A stretch of 25,742 bases of DNA from Phoronis ovalis (taxonomy: Eukaryota > Phoronida > Phoronidae), in NCBI GenBank assembly GCA_028565635.1, contig JAOXYB010055167.1:1-25742 (forward strand), in the 5' to 3' direction. Under the pieces are notes generated by a model, which had not been told where the DNA came from, searched no databases, and saw only the letters and a program-made list of their open reading frames with translations. The translations under genes were made by a program, and so were the position numbers. Shown here piece after piece: positions 20,231-25,742 of this stretch (positions are counted from its first letter, which is position 1; each line of letters starts with the position of its first letter).

Positions 20231-20663
20231 ATGATACTAACGAAAAAGACGAAAAACAGTCTATGGTGGTGCATTCCACAACATCTGATGAATTTGAAAA
20301 ATCAAATTAGGACAATTTACAACTTTATTTAGAACATGTTTCTTTTTATGACAGACTAATTGGATAGACAATGATATAGATGTCTTTGAACTGTAAAATC
20401 AATAAAATGGACGCATCTTCATAGTATGCGAAACCTTAAGGATAGGTATAGAAATTTTGTAAATATATGGCAATCATTGGTATGAATAATTGGCACAACC
20501 TGCTCCTGGTCCGTGGATATCTCATATAAACATATAGCACAATGTTACGGATGTGTAAAAATTGTACAGGGTGCATGAATGGGGAAATATATAAGTATGT
20601 TTAAGCACAGAGGGCACAATGAAAAAGCAAGAAGAAGTCCATGTTTAGTGATCGGTTACGAAT

Positions 20664-20669
20664 TTTATT
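20664..20669 (-). terminator. candidate polyadenylation signal for VAChT
   Basis: The minus strand reads AATAAA here, about 500 nt after the VAChT stop codon. Another AATAAA follows at about 20325. The region is AT-rich, so single hexamers carry limited weight. Confidence 0.3.
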
Positions 20670-21169
20670 AAACTACGTGAAAATAAAATCAAATTACAAA
20701 AATTGCAATTGCTATAGCGTTAATGTATTTTTTTTCCGTATAAATTATTAACTTAATCTGTCTTGCACATACAGTGCAGGGTATTGTCCTCTTACACAAA
20801 TCTAGTGCAAAGAGGATCGAGTACATTTGTCATGCAAATTAACTGCTGAGCTTGCATTATACAACTTCTATTTTCAAACACAAAAATACATTACATTAAA
20901 GGTTTTCGTTCATCAATATACAGCAATGGAATGATATGCTAAAAATCATCTTAACTAAACATTGGCAATGTACCATTTCCAGTACTAGATTGTATTCGAT
21001 GTGATATAATCCAGAAATAATAAATTATCAAAGGTATTAATGTAATAATACCTATTTGATTACATGCAGTCCAAGGAAAACGAATCAGACCCAAATATTC
21101 AAAGTTTACCATATAATTATTTGATGACCTCAATGACCCAGGATCAATGCCCGCACGAAACCTTCAAGA

Positions 21170-22882
21170 TTAATACTCGGAATCGCTAGAATCTACTACA
21201 CTTTTACTATCCCCACTTTTATCAGCTTTGTAATCTTGCTCTACCGAATCATGAGATGTTATTTTCTTGGAATGATTTAAGTGATTTTTTTTAGCTTCAA
21301 CTTCGATGGGTTCGCTATTGTCTCCCTCGTTCATCAAATATGTCTTATACTGCGGGCCAGGGGGGTCATCCAATAGTATGTTAGCTTCAGTTTCGCTTTC
21401 ATTTTCAAATTGAGTATAACGATAAATAACACGTAAAAACACCAACAAAGGTGCATAAGCTACATTACTAATCATGATTCCCACATTCAACCATGTAAAA
21501 CCTATACTATGCACTATCTGACCAGCAACAACCGGACCAAAAGCATAAGCAAAGGAATATGATATGTCCGCTATAGCATATATACTGCCATAAACTGGTA
21601 CATGGCGCGTATCTACTAAATGGCCTAAAGTTGGCAAAATTGCGGTGTCAACTAAGGCTATACCAAAACATATTGTCATTAAGGGAATAATTAGTTCACC
21701 AAATGCCGTACAAAATGGTACTATTATACAACTTAAACCTTCCAGCCCAAGCCCTATGGCCGCCAATAGCCACTGCTGTTTAGGATAAGCCGCTGCTAAT
21801 TTGACAGTTAGGTAAACACCTAAAACATGTGGTACAAAGGCAGGTAACCAAACAAGGCCCATTTCCCATTCACTGGATTGCATAGTGTCTTTCATCCATA
21901 TAGCTATTGTTGGTTCAAGAAATGCTAGTGACACATTCGACATGGCCAATCCTCCAGCACATACTAGGATATACGGATCCATCAATAAGCGATATATAGG
22001 TGTCCCTTTTGGTAACTCTTGGTTTTCTTTCATCATCTTACGCTCCTTACGAACTGGTTTCATTACAAGAAACATTAAGCAGCCATCTATTAAAGCAATA
22101 GTAGCTAGGGTAACAAACGGTACGCTTTTCCCGGCAAATTCGTACAGTATACCACCAAACGGGGGTGCAACTAAGCAACCGAAGGAAATGAAAGCCAGGG
22201 CTATACCAAGGGCTTTAGTACGTTCGGCGTCTTCTGTATATCTATCAGCAATCATAGCCAAACCGGATGTATCTGCAAACGCTGAGCCAAGGCCTTGAAG
22301 ACTTCTGGCGAAGAACAGCACACCGTAACTTTGCCCAAATGCAAAAATACACGTTGAAACAAAGATAATGGACAAACCGATCATCATGGGAATGTCGTAG
22401 CCAATTCGATCTATCAGAGCCCCTGTGAAAGGATTGACTAGTAACTGAAGAATTGCCTTCGAAGCGAATAACATTCCAACAGCAAAATCCTCATTATCCT
22501 TCGGGTCACCAATGAGAATGCGATAAGAACGCGTTTTAGTTATTGTTCTGGTAACATTTTCGTACTGTGCTGTGATAGCTGTATAGTTCATGGGGAACGG
22601 TGAAGTAAACGGATTCAGTGTCTGTGATGTATAATCCACAGTCACGTTAACTGTGTAATTTTCATGCACTAGTTTTGTCTCTGGTGGTCCCCAAGCATTT
22701 ATGCTTCGAAGATAATCCGGGATAATCGGGACAATGACCATATACAGCATATTGTCTAATAATAACGCGATGCATACAATTACTAAAACGATCTTACGCT
22801 GGCTTTGAGGGTCTTGAATTTTATTGTTTATAGTTCTTGCCAACTCCGAAGTGTCTTTGTTGATAATTGGTATTACAGGCAT
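21170..22882 (-). CDS. SLC18A3: vesicular acetylcholine transporter (VAChT), complete single-exon coding region
   Basis: This 570-residue protein is a proton/acetylcholine antiporter of the major facilitator superfamily (SLC18, DHA1 type) that fills synaptic vesicles. The frame is unbroken and shows about 12 hydrophobic segments. Conserved VAChT signatures are visible: LLLDNMLYMVIVP in TM1 (Asp43), FASKAILQLLVNP (Lys142), GLGSAFADTSG in TM4 (Asp204), WLPAFVPHVLGVYLTV (His352), FGIALVDTAILPTL in TM10 (Asp412) and YAIADISYSFAYAFGP in TM11 (Asp439). The lumenal loop after TM1 carries four N-glycosylation sequons (Asn75, 79, 99, 109). The cytosolic tail has the ILLDDPPG dileucine element (Leu503-504) that in vertebrates directs sorting to vesicles, then a hydrophilic Ser/Asp-rich end. 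The Asp in TM1 and the VAChT-specific TM10/TM11 residues favour VAChT over the monoamine transporter VMAT. The start is the first ATG after a splice acceptor, in a good context (A at -3). The gene lies inside the first ChAT intron on the same strand, the classical cholinergic locus arrangement. Confidence 0.97.
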   Translation of the reverse strand: MPVIPIINKDTSELARTINNKIQDPQSQRKIVLVIVCIALLLDNMLYMVIVPIIPDYLRSINAWGPPETKLVHENYTVNVTVDYTSQTLNPFTSPFPMNYTAITAQYENVTRTITKTRSYRILIGDPKDNEDFAVGMLFASKAILQLLVNPFTGALIDRIGYDIPMMIGLSIIFVSTCIFAFGQSYGVLFFARSLQGLGSAFADTSGLAMIADRYTEDAERTKALGIALAFISFGCLVAPPFGGILYEFAGKSVPFVTLATIALIDGCLMFLVMKPVRKERKMMKENQELPKGTPIYRLLMDPYILVCAGGLAMSNVSLAFLEPTIAIWMKDTMQSSEWEMGLVWLPAFVPHVLGVYLTVKLAAAYPKQQWLLAAIGLGLEGLSCIIVPFCTAFGELIIPLMTICFGIALVDTAILPTLGHLVDTRHVPVYGSIYAIADISYSFAYAFGPVVAGQIVHSIGFTWLNVGIMISNVAYAPLLVFLRVIYRYTQFENESETEANILLDDPPGPQYKTYLMNEGDNSEPIEVEAKKNHLNHSKKITSHDSVEQDYKADKSGDSKSVVDSSDSEY

Positions 22883-22902
22883 CTTGCTTGCTTTCTATAT
22901 CT
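22883..22902 (-). promoter_or_regulatory. VAChT 5' splice acceptor and leader
   Basis: Reading toward VAChT, a T-rich tract is followed by AAATCAACAG (AG at 22902-22901), then 18 nt of leader ending in GCAAGCAAG immediately before the ATG. This indicates that the VAChT coding exon is joined to an upstream leader exon rather than transcribed directly into the ORF. Confidence 0.55.
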
Positions 22903-23221
22903 GTTGATTTAAAAAAAATCTGTAGTCACGATTTCATTTATTTAAAAATAATACTTTATTAAAATGTTTTAAAAGTTACCAACAAGTCTTCTTTTAGTTT
23001 TCAGTAATTATCCAAGATGGCTTCAGTGTATCCGTCCACCTGATACCAAATTCCTTTACATGAATGTGAATGCGATTGATAATCGAATTTACGTAAATTA
23101 GTAGGAAAAACTTTAAAAGCTATCTAGCACAAGATCCATTGTCTTAGATATTTGATTCATTAATAATTTATAGTTTTTTCTAATCAATGCTTTACTTGTG
23201 TTTCGTTTATAGTCGATTTAC

Positions 23222-23380
23222 CTGAAATGCACAGTTTTAACAAGGCTATAAATTCTCAACAGCTGCGTCGAACTCACACCCATGCATATATGAATTTTAA
23301 TACAACTCCTAAAGAAAAACTACCATTTTCTTAAAACTGTCTCGAGTCGCCGTTTCTTCAAGAAAGTGTACGAGTTTGTA
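23222..23380 (-). other. candidate shared untranslated leader exon (R-exon) of the cholinergic locus
   Basis: On the minus strand, the segment ends in TTTCAG|GTAAAT (donor at 23220-23221), close to the consensus donor. It lies just downstream of an NRF-1-like palindrome. It has only short upstream ORFs, as expected of a leader. From here a transcript could splice to the acceptor 18 nt before VAChT (22901-22902) or skip to the ChAT exon near 16750, the arrangement known from worm and mammal cholinergic loci. The 5' end given is nominal, since no transcription start can be seen. Confidence 0.4.
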
Positions 23381-23383
23381 AAC

Positions 23384-23395
23384 TGCGCATGCGCT
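23384..23395. promoter_or_regulatory. NRF-1-like palindromic promoter element
   Basis: TGCGCATGCGCT matches the NRF-1 consensus YGCGCAYGCGCR at 11 of 12 positions and contains the perfect palindrome GCGCATGCGC. It stands out in an AT-rich region about 500 bp upstream of VAChT and just upstream of the candidate leader exon, so it is a plausible core-promoter element of the locus. Confidence 0.4.
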
Positions 23396-25682
23396 GACAT
23401 TAAATTGTTTTACATGAAATGATATAGCGTCTTAATTATCTTATTCCGCCGAGTTAGTCACTCTAAATATAGATTTAGCAACCGACTTTTCTTCTAAATG
23501 AGCGATTAATACTGGGTATTTAATAATTATCTTAATATACATGCATCTAAACTACAAATCTACATGTACTTGTTAAATATTTGCTGAAATATTCATTAAA
23601 ATTTGTAAGATTATTAATGATGATATTAACAAAGATTTGCTAGTCAATTGACCGGACATTTTGTATTACAAAATCAATATGACGCAAGGCCTATTACTTA
23701 TATTCAAGAAAAAATGAAAATGACAAATATTACCAGTGTTGGAATTAGATGTAATTTCATTATATGTACACGAACTCAAATAATTCTAATTCCGCTAATA
23801 CCTCTTGGGATTAATTTCTTAATAGAAAACAATAAATAGATAAGAATTAGTTATCGAATGTGCAAACTGAAGGCAGATGGTAAATGACATCTTTAAAATT
23901 TCTGAATTTTTATTTATTAAAATTAATTATTAGTGTCCTCAGATCTGAATTTCACACAAGTATAATGCCTGGTTCTAGCTCCTGTCGGTTAGGGAATTTT
24001 GGCAGCGAAAAGCTTAAAATTCACCTTCAAAAAGCGGCACCAGCAGTTTAGAGACATCTAAAAAAAAATCCGAATTAAAAAGCATTTTGTGTTTTATTAT
24101 TCAATAATTATACATTACGTGTACAGGCTATGAATGATTTAAAACGTGAACATAACAGAGAGAGTGATATCATTAAATCTGATATTTTAGCTAAATTGAC
24201 AAATGTGTGAAGTCGCGTAAAATTTAGCAGTTCTTTCCAATTATTAAAATTACGATATTACTTGATGGTACCAGAATAAACAGCCGATTCAGGTAAGGGA
24301 AATTATAAACACAAGCCCCTATGTATTATGTAGCAAAGCGCCTAAAGAGAAAACAAAAAAAAAAAATTTTCTATTTCGAAAGTCAATAGTATATCTAATA
24401 TATCGACAGCTACAAGAGAAATAACTCGCATAAGTATTAATACTGAACTAGAACCTTCGTTAGATACCTGAAAGCAATGAATAGTCAAGTGTGTTATCCA
24501 CTATTAAGCCACGAGGGCTTGAGATGCAGACCATTGATTGTCTACCCATTTGTCATCTAACTGTATACTAACGCTGAAATTGCATCCCTACCCCTGCCCT
24601 TAACCCTATCTTTAATATAATATAATAGTGAGAAACCTATACCTGCCCCACACCGATTTGGTCCTGATCTCTATTGTGATAGGGGTGTGTTACTAACATA
24701 TATTTTATGTGAGGTAACACGGTACTATTACAATAGCGGCTTGTGTTCATAATTTCCCCTATAATAATAGGCAATGCTACATGAATCGGGTGCAATAATT
24801 AAATGTTCACGGCTTTTGCACACGCACGCGGTAACCCTTTTTGCGCTAGAGCGCGATTTCTTAGTGAAACGTGAATGCGCGTAAATGTAAACAACTATAT
24901 TTTTTTTATATATCAATCGGAGGACAGACAGCCATAAGGGTCACAAATCGGGGATTAGGTGATAATAATCTAGGTGTAAAACATTAGAATAATCACTAGC
25001 GCAATAGCCTCTCCCAGGCGGCATTTACTGCGCTCGTTAATATTTCGTTGCTGAAAGTATGTGATAATGTGATAATAACCATGCAGATCCGGGATTCAGA
25101 TCAGAAAGAAAAAAGAGCAAACTCTGTGGCAAAAGGTTATTTAGTTTCTTTCCCTTTACTATTGAATGATTAAAACACGATATTGTTCGATTGAGATTTG
25201 CTCCAGGAAATTTATTTGTACCATTTTCTGTAAATGTTTATACTTGTAGTGTTTGAGATATATTACCTCAGTACAGATTACAACCGATTACAAACACTTT
25301 AAAGCGACTTTTTCAGTTGTATCATCCTGATATTCCTTTTTTACATATCACATTCGACTCACGCGGATGAAACGCAATAACAACTACGAATTTGAAGCAA
25401 GCACTACAATGTGCGGTCCATTTTGCAAGAGGATGAGTGCATGATTACGAAATAAATATCAAAGACGTTGCGAAGAAATATGGTATTATTTTCATCATCT
25501 TGCAGAGTTTTTTCTTTATTGAAATAGTCATATAGCAAATGGAAACATGGTTACATAATTTAATCATCTCTTTTCGAATCACGGAAGATATTTTCAATTT
25601 TGGTCATGCAGTAATATGTAGTATTTTTTTTGGTAAAAAGTGAAATTATTTGTAAAATAGCCGTGACATACTAAAATGTCAA
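23396..25682. other. upstream region of the locus, no gene seen
   Basis: AT-rich sequence with a CpG-bearing patch at about 24815-24885 (CACGCACGCGG, GCGCTAGAGCGCG, ATGCGCG) and another near 25000-25050 that could mark a promoter or enhancer. No supported exon is visible. Confidence 0.45.
24687..24720. repeat. inverted repeat GTGTTAC...GTAACAC
   Basis: A 7-bp perfect stem encloses an AT-rich, partly paired loop (ACATA...TATGT), in a stretch with pyrimidine-rich CCCTACCCCTGCCC-like sequence just upstream. It is possibly a small decayed element. Confidence 0.45.
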
Positions 25683-25699
25683 AACACACACACACACAC

Positions 25700-25740
<41 letters not shown>

Positions 25741-25742
25741 TA
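25683..25742. repeat. CA / CACATA microsatellite
   Basis: A run of CA dinucleotides passes into CACATA hexamers and continues to the window edge, so its full length is unknown. Confidence 0.95.

Noticed and set aside
21885-22298. 137-codon plus-strand open frame
   Set aside because: It is the antisense shadow of the VAChT coding exon, with no independent support.
24041-24062. CACCAGCAG...GAGACA resembling a split RE1
   Set aside because: Spacing and bases deviate too much from the consensus.
24922-24927. GGACAG as the right half of an RE1/NRSF silencer, which controls mammalian cholinergic loci
   Set aside because: The left half (CAGCACC) is absent at the proper spacing, and no full RE1 was found elsewhere in the upstream region.

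Overview
The window is animal nuclear DNA, AT-rich and intron-rich. It carries a complete cholinergic gene locus on the minus strand. Two proteins are recognisable by their residues: a vesicular acetylcholine transporter (VAChT, SLC18A3/unc-17 type) in one uninterrupted exon at 21170..22882, and choline acetyltransferase (ChAT/cha-1 type) spread over 14 coding exons from 16666 down to 2212. Protein features (a protostome-style ChAT N-terminus and a SIDETS-type insert before the NRWFDK motif), together with many dispersed ATGGCCGCCAT-like motifs, suggest a protostome, most likely a lophotrochozoan such as a bivalve mollusc. The species assignment is inference.

Layout, read in the direction of transcription (high to low coordinates). 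25742-23400: upstream non-coding DNA with a CA/CACATA microsatellite at the edge and a CpG-containing patch near 24.85 kb. 23384-23395: a palindromic NRF-1-like site. About 23380-23222: a candidate untranslated leader exon ending in a strong donor. 22900: a splice acceptor 18 nt before the VAChT start codon. 22882-21170: VAChT. 21169-16753: the rest of the long first ChAT intron, with VAChT 3' UTR and hairpins. 16666-16568: ChAT coding exon 1 (long form). 16567-9350: a very long intron that holds a candidate alternative ChAT start exon (9683-9636), an unrecognised coding exon (13644-13458) and two COE/EBF-like motifs. 9349-2212: ChAT coding exons 2-14, compactly spaced with introns of 200-832 bp. 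2211-1: 3' UTR and intergenic DNA, with an unexplained exon-like open frame at 187-65.

ChAT makes acetylcholine in the nerve terminal cytosol and VAChT loads it into synaptic vesicles. The nested arrangement, VAChT inside the first ChAT intron with a potential shared leader, is the classical way animals co-express the two. The spliced ChAT model keeps frame across every junction (697 aa, or 680 aa from the alternative start exon), and both proteins look intact and functional.

Most worth a second look: the two mutually exclusive ChAT N-termini, the unidentified coding exon in the ChAT intron, the uORF whose stop overlaps the ChAT start codon, and perfect or near-perfect COE motifs inside the locus.
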